Of a stretch of DNA of 29,613 nt, positions 16,088 to 24,987 are shown one piece after another; the first letter of the stretch is position 1, and each line of letters starts with the position of its first letter. Below the pieces are notes generated by a model. That model ran no database searches, had not been told where the DNA came from, and worked only from the letters and a program-made list of their open reading frames with translations. This stretch comes from a virus. The DNA lies in IMG/VR virus record IMGVR_UViG_3300047546_001116, positions 1 to 29,613 of that record; one strand, written 5' to 3'. The translations under genes and the position numbers were made by a program.

Positions 16088-17221
16088 TTAATTTCTCCAA
16101 CCACAATGTCCTGATGAAGTTCCACCATTAACACCTGGAGCTAATCCAGATGGATTTACAGTACCTGTATCAGTCGCATAGATAAATTTCCAACTGGTAT
16201 TATTTTGTAAACCATCATAGTTTCCTAACATATACTGGTGATCTTGCCCCATTGTAAAGTTTTCTTCCCCACAGTTTCCATGCGGCTTTGCTACGTTACC
16301 AATATTGGTTTCATTAAATACGTTCCATCTTCTTAGGTTATATCCTCCGTTGTATGTTCCTTCATTACCCGCATATCCTTTACCCCATTTAGAGCTAATT
16401 CCTTTTTGTTGACCGCTAGCTCCCCATTGTTGGTTATTTGTGAATGTATCTGTAGCAAAAAATAATTTATTGCCACTTTCAGACCCGTAACCATAACCAT
16501 AGTTCTCATCAGAAAACCCAGAACAACCTAATGAACTGGTAATAGATGTTTTTAATGTTAAGTATGGTTGCATATTTGGATAATATACACTGTACATAAC
16601 TTCATTGGTTAAATTAAATTTTTCAACGGTTGCTACACCACCGCCAAATACCCAAGCAAATTCTGTTTCTTGAAACAAGGTACCTAGATCGTCTCTAGCG
16701 TTTGCTAAATCCCATTTGGATTGGTGGGCATACGCGGTTTCGTTTACCATATGGACACCTGTGGTCCAGGTCGAATGAATTTGTGTTGCGGATTTCCACG
16801 CACCATCTGTATTTGTTGACCAAACAAATAATATTGATTTACTACAAGCCCCAGATGTATACGATGCGGGATAGTCCATTAACTCACCTAAGTGAACAGT
16901 TTGATCTGTTGCATTGGTTGTTCTATGAACATTTTTCCACGGAGATGCGTCTTTGTAACCACCTGCCAAATATGAGTAGTTAATTATTTGTCTATATAAA
17001 AAGCCGATTCTATCTGTGTTTTGTGAACCAACAGGCTCCCAACCATCATCTCTATTTAGTACCCCCGTATATGTTGCAACAAAACTTCCACTGCTAGATT
17101 CTTCAAGATAAAGAGACCCTATTTCTGGATTAGCCGGTCTATTAGCTCTTGGTCCTCTAGGTATTATATATTGTCCGCTAACATCTAAAGAGCCACTAAC
17201 AATTACATTTTCTCTTAACAT
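16088..17221 (-). CDS. Tail fibre/adhesin paralogue 1 (kelch-like)
   Basis: The 377-residue protein is the most divergent of the three. It begins RENVIVSGSLDVSGQYIIPRGP, whose SGSLxVSG matches the N-terminus of the giant fibre next door. It has an insert (YYPNMQPYLTLKTSITSS, about 210-227) absent from the other two. It keeps the shared blocks NVHRTTN, GKGYAGNEGTYNGGYNLRRW, NCGEENFTMGQDHQYMLG and GHCGWR. The gene follows the giant fibre by 17 bases. A likely receptor-binding or accessory fibre; the shared end suggests a common fold or trimer interface. Confidence 0.75.
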   Translation of the reverse strand: MLRENVIVSGSLDVSGQYIIPRGPRANRPANPEIGSLYLEESSSGSFVATYTGVLNRDDGWEPVGSQNTDRIGFLYRQIINYSYLAGGYKDASPWKNVHRTTNATDQTVHLGELMDYPASYTSGACSKSILFVWSTNTDGAWKSATQIHSTWTTGVHMVNETAYAHQSKWDLANARDDLGTLFQETEFAWVFGGGVATVEKFNLTNEVMYSVYYPNMQPYLTLKTSITSSLGCSGFSDENYGYGYGSESGNKLFFATDTFTNNQQWGASGQQKGISSKWGKGYAGNEGTYNGGYNLRRWNVFNETNIGNVAKPHGNCGEENFTMGQDHQYMLGNYDGLQNNTSWKFIYATDTGTVNPSGLAPGVNGGTSSGHCGWRN

Positions 17222-17238
17222 ACTTTAATATAAGATTT

Positions 17239-20200
17239 TTATCTCAAAACAACAACCCTTCCGGTTCTATTTGCTGCAAAAGTTATTGTCACTACGTTTG
17301 TATTTGTTGTTACAATTGAAGATGGCCAGAACATCTCATCGTTACTATCATATACCATAACCATAACATCTTTTGATCCTAGGTTATGTGTAACAGTTAC
17401 CGATGATACATTACTAAATGATGTTGCATATGTTGAGTTACCAAAATCTTTAACAAGGTTACCACTTCTAGCATAAATTGCACCGCCGCTTGTTACATAT
17501 GCAACAGTTGAGCCTGCAGATTGGAAATTAACCAAAGTAGCTTGTCCACCTCCGGATACGGTGTTAGAGTTAATATCAATTCTACCAGCTCTGATTTCCA
17601 TGAAATCTTCTTGGTCGTTTTCAACTCTAATTGTTAGTTTTGCCCTCTCTGATGTACCGCCGCTATTATTTTCATAATAAATTTGAGCGCCATCAGAAGG
17701 GTAGTTGTTACCCGATCTAAAATCAATACCACAATAACCTGTGGCATCACTTGCAGAAGATGTTAAAACAATGTTAGCATTTGCAATACCATAGGTACTT
17801 CTTCCAGTTGCTACACCATTACCAACTGTTAAACCTCCAAATGTTGGCGTTGCTGTTGTTGTTACACTCTGGTTCATAGCAGCGGCATTCGCATATAATG
17901 TGGTATCCATAAGTCTACCTCCACCATTACTACTATCTATATAACCCTCAACAGTACCTGCAACATTTCTGAAGTAAATTGTTCCGTTGGTATCCAAATA
18001 AATTCCACCAGAACTCGTTCTTATGTGTAAATTGTTTGCAGCATCTCTTGGTCTAAACCATGCGGTTCCACCAACATCCTGTAAACCAAATGATGTTGTG
18101 TTTGGTGTGGTTAAGTTACCACCAAACGCTACTGTTTGACTTGAGTTAATTGTGATAGCGGCAACACCATTTGTTGCTAGGTACAAACTATTTGCACCTT
18201 CAGCATGTAATGTTAAACCACCAGCTAAATTTGAATAAACATAACCACCACTTGCTCTATATTGCCCAGACGCTGTAAAAGTACTACCTAATAAAGCAAT
18301 ACCCGCGCCATTTGTTGTTTGGTCATTACCCATACAAACATTTGAGTTTGATGATGCCGTGGTATTTCTAAATGTAGCACTTGTTGCACCACCATTAACT
18401 GTTAATCCACCAAATGTTGGTGACGCCCCTGTATGAATATTCTGTGGTAATGATAATGTCACACCTCCTGTTGATGCGCTAGCGGTAACTTGGTTTGCTG
18501 TACCTGTGATTGATGTTACACCAGAGTTTGTTACTGTAACTGATCCAGTTGTGGTATCAACACTTATTCCTGTTCCAGCATTTACAGCAGTAACTTTAGC
18601 TGCAGTATATGTTGTAGAAATAGATGATCCATTCCAAGTACCTGAAGTGATTGTTCCACCCGATACTGATAAACCATTAATACTACCTGAAAATGTTGCA
18701 CCACCAAAATCTAATGTTAAGTAATCCTTATATGTCGAATCGTCTCTAAAAGCTCCAAACACAAATCTAGCACTTGTGCCGTTTAAACCATTTCTTACTA
18801 AACGAATATCTCCTAATACTCTACCACTACCAATAGACCCACCTGGATTAATTTGTAATGTTATGTTTGAATATTGACCAGCAGCGTTTGTTGTATCAGT
18901 GTTTTGCATAACAAAGAAACGACCTGCATCTGTTGGATCAGTATTTGCTGTAAATGTTTGTGTTGAACCGGTTTGAACTGTTAACACGCCTCTACTATCG
19001 CTTCCACCTATTTGTACTCTACCTGTAGAGGTTAGACCGGCAAATGTTGGTGTTGCAGCTGTATGAATATTTTGTGGTAATGAGAATGTTACAGCACCTG
19101 TACTTGCGCTCACATTAACTTGATTCGTTGTTCCGGCAACCGATGTTATTTTTGCATCAGTATATGCTGTTCCTATTGAAGTACCATTCCATACACCTGT
19201 TGTTACGGTACCCATATAAACAGTACCATCACCATAAATTCTAAATAAATGATCTGCTCCCCAATGACCTAATGATACATAGTTACTGTTTGATCCGGCG
19301 CCTGCCCAGTTATAACCAATATAACCAGAGTTTTTAGTACTACCAGCAGAACCAACAACTATAATGTTTGTTTGACCAGCAGTCATGTTTGCGCTAAATG
19401 CTTCTATCGAATGGTTAAATGTTGCTGCACTAGAGTTATTAACTTTTAATGTTGCGGCATTACCAGTACCTGTAGATCCAATAATTAATTGTCCGGTCAT
19501 AGTGTCACCAGCCTTCTGTACAAATGATGATGTAAGTTGTGCTGAACCTGAAACCGTACCTGTTCCACTTAATATTGTTGCTGCAGTTATGGAACCGCCA
19601 AGTGATATACTATTACCCGCAATTGAAATAGAACTATTTGTAAGTGATGAGTTTCCAATATTGCTTAATGTATTGGAAGCACCGCTAATTGTTTTGTTTG
19701 TTAATGTTTGTGATGTTGTTCTTAGTACAACATCGTCTTCAGCACCTAATGGCCCTGCTATCCATTTATCATTTGTTGTGTCCCATAATAATGAGCCCGA
19801 TGTAAGATTTGCTGCTGTTGCATCTCTAACAACAAGACCAGCATTTGTAGCCCCAGTACCATTCAATTGAATAATATTATCCGCAATATTAACTGTTGTT
19901 GAGTTTACAGTTGTTGTTGTTCCTGATACTGTAAAGTTACCTCTAACAGTTACGTCAGCGCCACTCAAACTAAATGCACTATTGAATGAGCTTGTAAATG
20001 TATTCAAACTACTTGTTGCGGTATTAATTGCACTAATAGCTGTATTGTTTGAACTAGTGTACGAATTTAGTGAACTTGTTGCAGTCTCAATTGCGTTTAA
20101 TCTACTAGAAGCACTACTTGTAAAGCTATTTAAACTACTAGTTGCAGTATGAATAGCATTTATATTTGTTGTATTAGAACTTGTGTAGCTATTTAAAGAT

Positions 20201-23200
20201 CCAGATGTTGATTCTAACGAATTTAATCTTCCAGCAGCACTGCTTGTAAATGTATTTAAACTTGCTGTAGTTGATTCAATAACACCTAATCTTGTATTAG
20301 TAGAAGATGTGTACGAGTTTAAACTACTTGTTGCGGTATGAATTGCATTAATGTTCGTTGTATTAGAACTTGTATATGAATTCAATGAACTTGTTGTAGA
20401 TTCTAATGATGTTAATCTACTAGCTGCGCTACTTGTAAATGTATTCAAACTACTTGTTGCAGTATGAATAGCATTTATGTTAATGGTGTTAGAACTTGTA
20501 TAAGAGTTTAGTGAGCTTGTTGTTGACTCAATTACCCCCAATCTTGTATTGGTACTTGATGTGTAAGAATTTAAAGAACTGGTTGCTGTTTCAATTACCC
20601 CCAATCTTGTATTGGTACTTGATGTATAAGAATTTAAACTACTAGTTGCTGTATGAATTGCATTTATATTTGTTGTGTTAGAACTTGTATAGGTATTTAA
20701 AGAACCTGTTGTTGTTTCTAACGATGCTAACCTACTATTCTGTGTTGTGTTAGTACTATTATTTGAACTTGTGTAACTATTAAAATCTGTTCTAATACTA
20801 CTACTTGCACTTTCTAAAGAATTTAATCTACTATTAGCACTACTTGTAAATGTATTTAAAGAACTAGTGGCTGTTTCAATTACACCTAATCTTGTATTTG
20901 TACTTGAGGTGTATGAATTTAAAGAGCTTGTTGTCGACTCAATTGCATCTAATCTTGTATTTGTACTTGAGGTGTATGAATTTAAAGACGATGTAGATAC
21001 TTCAACATTACCAATTCTAGTTACTGCGTTATTAAATTCTGTTTCTCTTACAATTCTTTGTTCTGAACCTAATTGACCGGCGATCCAATAATCGTTAACC
21101 GCATCCCATAATAAAGAACCTGAAATCTGACTAGGTGCAGTTGTATCTTTAACTCTTAAACCAGCAAATGTTGCACCTGTACCATTTAAATTAATTAAGT
21201 TATTATCAACATCAAGCGTTGTTGTATTTACGTTTGTTGTTGTACCCTTAACTAATAAGTTTCCTTTAACAGTTAAGTTAGAACCAGTCAATTCAATTGC
21301 CGATAATACTGAAGATGTAAAACTATTTAAACTTCCAGTTGCAATTTGAATTGCTGTTATATTTGGACTTGATATATTTTGGGTAACAACAAGTGTTCCA
21401 GTGATTTCAGTATTTGAATTAATTGATACTTTCGTTCCAGTGTCTGTGATATTACTATCACCTAGATGTTCATCATTTAATGATTTTATAATTCTGTTTA
21501 CTGTTGGACTAGCTTCATTACCAACGTTATTAAACGTTTGTGGCCCCATCAAAATAATTGATGATGTTATTGAAGATTGATTTTGATGAATAAAAATCCA
21601 TTGATTATTAACAGAATCAAATAACATTGAGCCAGAAACTTGTGGTGATGAGCCACTATCGATAACAGCCAATCCACCAAATCTTGTTGATGGATTCTGA
21701 GCGTTTACTGTGATTAAGTTTGTACCAATGTTTAATGTACTTTGTGAAACAAAGTTGATTGAAGATGATCCGCCGATTATTAAATTTTGTGAAACAAATA
21801 ATGAACCGGTAATTGTTTGATTTCCTTGGAAGATGTTGCTACCGGTTGTTGCGTAACTACCGGTCTTTCCTTCTAATGAACTTAATCTACTGTCCTGCCC
21901 CGCATCTGTTGTTGCTAAAGAAGAACTAAATGTAGAATAACCAGTTGTACTTGCTAAACTTACTTGTGCGGAACCGGATATAACACCTTCAGCATTAAGT
22001 CTATTCTTAATTGTTGTGTTAATTGAATTTGTGAAAGAATTCAATGATGATGTTGCAGTTTCAATTGCATTTAATCTACCGTTAGTGCTACTTGTATAAG
22101 AATTCAAGGAACCAGTTGTAGATTCAATTACCCCTAATCTTGTATTGTTAGAAGACGTATATGAATTTAACGAAGCTGTAGTAGAGTTAAGGCTACTATT
22201 AATTGTATTTTGAGAACTAGTATATGTGTTCAGTGAGCTAGTAGCGGTTTCAATCGCAGCTAGTCTATTATTTTGAGTTGAAACTGTTGAATTATTTGAA
22301 CTTGTGTAACTATTAAAATCGGTTCTAATAGATGAACTTGCAGATTCTAAACTATTAAGCCTACTTATAGCACTACTTGTAAATGTATTTAAAGAACTCG
22401 TACTCGTTTCGATCACACCTAATCTTGTGTTAGTAGAAGATGTATATGAATTTAAACTTGCGGTTGTACTTTCAATAACACCTAATCTCGTGTTGGTGCT
22501 TGATGTATATGAATTTAATGAACCTGTTGTTGATTCAATAACCCCTAATCTTGTATTGTTAGAAGACGTATATGAATTTAATGAACTTGTGGTAGATTCA
22601 ATAACACCAAGTCTTGTGTTGTTACTTGAAGTATATGAATTTAATGAAGACGTAGTTGATTCAATTACACCTAGTCTCGTATTATTTGACGATGTATAAG
22701 TATTAAAATCGGTTCTAATAGATGAACTCGCAGATTCTAAGGAACTCATTCTACCGTTTGCGCTAGAAGTAAAATTATTTAAACTTCCTGTACTTGTTTC
22801 AATTATACCTAATCTTGTGTTAGTAGAAGATGTATATGAATTCAATGAAGATGTTGCTGTGTGAATAGCTGTTAAGCTATTATTTACACTGCTTGTAAAT
22901 GTATTTAAAGATCCTGTTGTAGATTCAATTACACTTAATCTCGTATTATTTGATGAAGTATATGAATTTAACGAACTTGTTGAGGCTTCGATCGTGTTTA
23001 ATCTATTGTTAGTAGAGGAAGTATATGAATTTAAACTTCCCGTAGAAGCTTCAATTGAGTTAAATCTACTATTTGCACTTGATGTAAATGTATTTAAACT
23101 TGATGTTGTGGATTCAATTACACCTAATCTTGTATTGTTACTAGCCGTATATAAATTCAAACTAGCAGTCGAGCCTTGAATGCTTATTGCTCTAGAATCT

Positions 23201-24924
23201 ATTGATGTTGAAAAAGTATTATACTCATCAAACAAAATAATTCTTTCTTCGCTTCCTAATTTACCAGCCTTCCAATAATCAAGTGTACTATCCCATAATA
23301 ATGAACCAGAAATTGTGCTTGCTCCTGTTGGGTCTTGCACAACTAATCCACCGTTATTTGTACCAGTACCATTTAATTGAATTATGTTGTCTCCAATATT
23401 AACTGTGGTTGAATCTATCTGTGTTGTTGTTCCTTTAACTAATAAGTTACCCTTAACAGTTAGATTTGATCCGGTAATTTCCACCGCACCCAATACTGAA
23501 GAACTAAATGTATTTAAACTACTTGTTGCAGTATGAATAGCATTTATATTAACTGTATTCGAACTGGTATAAGAATTAATACTACTGCTAGCACTTTCAA
23601 GAGAATTCAATCTACTATTTTGAGTACTATTTGTTGAGTCGTTTGAAGATGTATAAGTGTTAAAATCTGTTCTTATACTACCGCTAGCGGATTCTAATGA
23701 TGTTAATCTATTATTTTGAGTACTATTTGTTGAGTCGTTTGAAGAAGTGTAGGTATTAAAATCTGTCCTGATGCTACTACTTGCACTTTCAAGAGAATTT
23801 AATCTGCTATTTGCACTACCAGTAAAGGTATTAAGCGAGGATGTGGTTAATTCTAACGAATTTACTTTTTCGTTAATACTACTTGTAAAGCCATATATAC
23901 TACCACTAAATTGTTCAATTGAATTTGTAAAAACATTTAAAGAACCAGTTGATACTTCTAAAGCAGATACTCTACCATCATTTGATGAAGTATATGAATT
24001 GAATACTGTTTCATCTAGTTTACCAGTACCAATCGGTTGTCCATTTAATGAAATAGAACCCGTAATATTAACAGATCCGGTAACAGATAAAGATCCACTA
24101 ACTATTTGTGAGCCTGTAAGTGAATTTGAACCAGTTGTAGCAATTCTAGCTGGATCAATATATACAATGTTTCTATCAGCTTCAAGATTTAATATGTCTG
24201 AAACAACAGATATACTATTACCCATACCAGGGTGCGCGGTACAGTAATAGTACAAGGTTGTAGGGGTGTTGTCGGTTACCTGAATTTGAATATAGTCTGG
24301 TGTTGATCCTATTGTTACGCCTGTAGAATAAATCGTACCTCCATTGTGTGAACCATCATTTGTAGTTGAGAACCTAAATGGATGTGCCCCTATATTTGGA
24401 AATAGAAATCTATATGTAAACCCTTTAACTAATGTTAGAGGTGGGTTTTTAACACCATCTATGTAATATTTTCCACCTAAATCAGTTACAGACACAGTAA
24501 CCAAAGAATTGGTGCCGACATTTATATTATTAACCTTTAAATTACCTGTAATTTCGGTATTTGTGTTAATTAATAAGCCATTTGCTTGTGAAATAGATGC
24601 GGTTGCTGATCCTTGAGATATTTGACTTAAATTAAGCCCGGTTACCCCACTAGCGGGAATATTAGATAAGCCAGCCCCATTACCACTAAAAGATCCAGTA
24701 AATGAACCTGTGGAATAGGATGCTGTAAAGTTATTAAAGCTATTCGTGTGAGCATGGAAGCTTGATGTTAGGGTATATGCTGCGGCGTGTGATGCTGAAA
24801 CAGCATTTTCTGCTGTACCAGAAATGGTAGCAAATAATGTACCTAAGACCGTTAAATCACCCGAAATCTGGCCGGAGCCTGAAACCGACAGGGAACCCGA
24901 TATTTGTGGATCAAAAATATTCAT
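17239..24924 (-). CDS. Giant tail fibre with coiled-coil repeats and cupredoxin-like domain
   Basis: The 2561-residue protein is a modular phage fibre. Residues 1-20 form an anchor with SGSLSVSG. A cupredoxin-like domain follows (about 141-245). Residues of about 300-1650 are mostly 21-residue repeats (SLNSYTSSNNTRLGVIESTT-type, three heptads each), forming a long trimeric coiled-coil stalk. The repeats are interrupted by four copies of a beta module containing LNGTG/SGSLLWD-like blocks (near 23205-23490, 21560-21830, 21030-21297 and 19700-19975; the second is divergent). The C-terminal third is beta-rich (GLTSTGRVQIGG-like repeats) and ends in a tip domain with SVTVTHNLGSKDVMVMVYD, a known fibre ending. 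There is no S74 chaperone domain. It is likely the main long fibre for host contact. Confidence 0.9.
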   Translation of the reverse strand: MNIFDPQISGSLSVSGSGQISGDLTVLGTLFATISGTAENAVSASHAAAYTLTSSFHAHTNSFNNFTASYSTGSFTGSFSGNGAGLSNIPASGVTGLNLSQISQGSATASISQANGLLINTNTEITGNLKVNNINVGTNSLVTVSVTDLGGKYYIDGVKNPPLTLVKGFTYRFLFPNIGAHPFRFSTTNDGSHNGGTIYSTGVTIGSTPDYIQIQVTDNTPTTLYYYCTAHPGMGNSISVVSDILNLEADRNIVYIDPARIATTGSNSLTGSQIVSGSLSVTGSVNITGSISLNGQPIGTGKLDETVFNSYTSSNDGRVSALEVSTGSLNVFTNSIEQFSGSIYGFTSSINEKVNSLELTTSSLNTFTGSANSRLNSLESASSSIRTDFNTYTSSNDSTNSTQNNRLTSLESASGSIRTDFNTYTSSNDSTNSTQNSRLNSLESASSSINSYTSSNTVNINAIHTATSSLNTFSSSVLGAVEITGSNLTVKGNLLVKGTTTQIDSTTVNIGDNIIQLNGTGTNNGGLVVQDPTGASTISGSLLWDSTLDYWKAGKLGSEERIILFDEYNTFSTSIDSRAISIQGSTASLNLYTASNNTRLGVIESTTSSLNTFTSSANSRFNSIEASTGSLNSYTSSTNNRLNTIEASTSSLNSYTSSNNTRLSVIESTTGSLNTFTSSVNNSLTAIHTATSSLNSYTSSTNTRLGIIETSTGSLNNFTSSANGRMSSLESASSSIRTDFNTYTSSNNTRLGVIESTTSSLNSYTSSNNTRLGVIESTTSSLNSYTSSNNTRLGVIESTTGSLNSYTSSTNTRLGVIESTTASLNSYTSSTNTRLGVIETSTSSLNTFTSSAISRLNSLESASSSIRTDFNSYTSSNNSTVSTQNNRLAAIETATSSLNTYTSSQNTINSSLNSTTASLNSYTSSNNTRLGVIESTTGSLNSYTSSTNGRLNAIETATSSLNSFTNSINTTIKNRLNAEGVISGSAQVSLASTTGYSTFSSSLATTDAGQDSRLSSLEGKTGSYATTGSNIFQGNQTITGSLFVSQNLIIGGSSSINFVSQSTLNIGTNLITVNAQNPSTRFGGLAVIDSGSSPQVSGSMLFDSVNNQWIFIHQNQSSITSSIILMGPQTFNNVGNEASPTVNRIIKSLNDEHLGDSNITDTGTKVSINSNTEITGTLVVTQNISSPNITAIQIATGSLNSFTSSVLSAIELTGSNLTVKGNLLVKGTTTNVNTTTLDVDNNLINLNGTGATFAGLRVKDTTAPSQISGSLLWDAVNDYWIAGQLGSEQRIVRETEFNNAVTRIGNVEVSTSSLNSYTSSTNTRLDAIESTTSSLNSYTSSTNTRLGVIETATSSLNTFTSSANSRLNSLESASSSIRTDFNSYTSSNNSTNTTQNSRLASLETTTGSLNTYTSSNTTNINAIHTATSSLNSYTSSTNTRLGVIETATSSLNSYTSSTNTRLGVIESTTSSLNSYTSSNTININAIHTATSSLNTFTSSAASRLTSLESTTSSLNSYTSSNTTNINAIHTATSSLNSYTSSTNTRLGVIESTTASLNTFTSSAAGRLNSLESTSGSLNSYTSSNTTNINAIHTATSSLNSFTSSASSRLNAIETATSSLNSYTSSNNTAISAINTATSSLNTFTSSFNSAFSLSGADVTVRGNFTVSGTTTTVNSTTVNIADNIIQLNGTGATNAGLVVRDATAANLTSGSLLWDTTNDKWIAGPLGAEDDVVLRTTSQTLTNKTISGASNTLSNIGNSSLTNSSISIAGNSISLGGSITAATILSGTGTVSGSAQLTSSFVQKAGDTMTGQLIIGSTGTGNAATLKVNNSSAATFNHSIEAFSANMTAGQTNIIVVGSAGSTKNSGYIGYNWAGAGSNSNYVSLGHWGADHLFRIYGDGTVYMGTVTTGVWNGTSIGTAYTDAKITSVAGTTNQVNVSASTGAVTFSLPQNIHTAATPTFAGLTSTGRVQIGGSDSRGVLTVQTGSTQTFTANTDPTDAGRFFVMQNTDTTNAAGQYSNITLQINPGGSIGSGRVLGDIRLVRNGLNGTSARFVFGAFRDDSTYKDYLTLDFGGATFSGSINGLSVSGGTITSGTWNGSSISTTYTAAKVTAVNAGTGISVDTTTGSVTVTNSGVTSITGTANQVTASASTGGVTLSLPQNIHTGASPTFGGLTVNGGATSATFRNTTASSNSNVCMGNDQTTNGAGIALLGSTFTASGQYRASGGYVYSNLAGGLTLHAEGANSLYLATNGVAAITINSSQTVAFGGNLTTPNTTSFGLQDVGGTAWFRPRDAANNLHIRTSSGGIYLDTNGTIYFRNVAGTVEGYIDSSNGGGRLMDTTLYANAAAMNQSVTTTATPTFGGLTVGNGVATGRSTYGIANANIVLTSSASDATGYCGIDFRSGNNYPSDGAQIYYENNSGGTSERAKLTIRVENDQEDFMEIRAGRIDINSNTVSGGGQATLVNFQSAGSTVAYVTSGGAIYARSGNLVKDFGNSTYATSFSNVSSVTVTHNLGSKDVMVMVYDSNDEMFWPSSIVTTNTNVVTITFAANRTGRVVVLR
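20529..20638 (-). repeat. Nearly identical adjacent 63-bp repeat units
   Basis: The 47 bases at 20529-20575 recur at 20592-20638 with a single mismatch, 63 bases apart. A second pair, 20886-20925 and 20949-20988, is identical over 40 bases at the same 63-base spacing. Neighbouring units are much more diverged at the DNA level, so these pairs point to recent unit duplication or gene conversion in the stalk. Confidence 0.8.
22430..22700 (-). repeat. Tandem 63-bp repeat array (21-residue, three-heptad units)
   Basis: The sequence GTATATGAATTTAA-like recurs at exact 63-base steps (22442, 22505, 22568, 22631). It encodes consecutive 21-residue units of the fibre stalk: LNSYTSSNNTRLGVIESTT with small changes. 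Three heptads per unit fit a trimeric coiled coil. Related 63-base units continue on both sides within 19980-21030 and 21840-23200. Confidence 0.88.
24190..24504 (-). other. Cupredoxin-like domain inside the giant fibre
   Basis: Residues of about 141-245 of the fibre read as a cupredoxin: strands around VTVSVTDLGGKYYIDG, LVKGFTYRFLF, then NIGAHPFRF with His181. The ending is TTLYYYCTAHPGMGNSISVV, with Cys228, His231 and Met234. The spacing C-X2-H-X2-M and the distant His match the type-1 copper ligand set of plastocyanin-like proteins. All four ligands are present. Copper binding is inferred, and the fold may have been kept only as a structural knob. Confidence 0.75.
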
Positions 24925-24942
24925 CTAAATATTGTGTTATTT

Positions 24943-24956
24943 TATTTAGATAAATA
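24943..24956. promoter_or_regulatory. Inverted repeat TATTTA-TC-TAAATA upstream of giant fibre
   Basis: On the minus strand, TATTTA and TAAATA form a perfect 6-bp inverted repeat around two bases, in the 63-base gap before the fibre start. TCTAAATA inside it is near the T4-type late core TATAAATA and lies 20 or so bases before the ATG. This gap is a plausible place for a fibre promoter, but the sequence is simple and AT-rich. Confidence 0.25.
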
Positions 24957-24987
24957 TCCCAACTAAGTTATTCAATACCACCAAATT

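Larger units (their letters stand above)
19700..23490 (-). repeat. Four copies of a beta module inside the fibre stalk
   Basis: Four modules of about 80-90 residues recur within this span: near 23205-23490, 21560-21830, 21030-21297 and 19700-19975. Three share TVKGNLLVKGTTT-like, DNIIQLNGTG-like and ISGSLLWD-like blocks ending in LGSE. The fourth in order (21560-21830) is clearly related but divergent (NLITVNAQN, SGSMLFD). They break the coiled-coil stalk into sections, probably as globular knobs. Confidence 0.75.

Noticed and set aside
13836-17221. Diversity-generating retroelement in the fibre paralogues
   Set aside because: No reverse transcriptase or template repeat is visible, and the C-terminal ends are the most conserved part rather than hypervariable.
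17239-17420. S74 intramolecular chaperone at the fibre tip
   Set aside because: No S74-type Ser-Lys motif at the end. The last 60 residues form the VTHNLGSKDVMV tip domain instead.
19980-23205. CRISPR-like array from regular repeats
   Set aside because: The repeats are coding, contiguous at 63 bases and match a three-heptad coiled coil, with no spacer pattern.
17239-24924. Many long opposite-strand open frames within the giant fibre (for example 22427-22699 and 23771-24247)
   Set aside because: They mirror the 63-bp repeats and the Ser/Thr-rich codons of the fibre. They have no leader, no family signal and are mostly Val/Leu/Phe-rich shadows.
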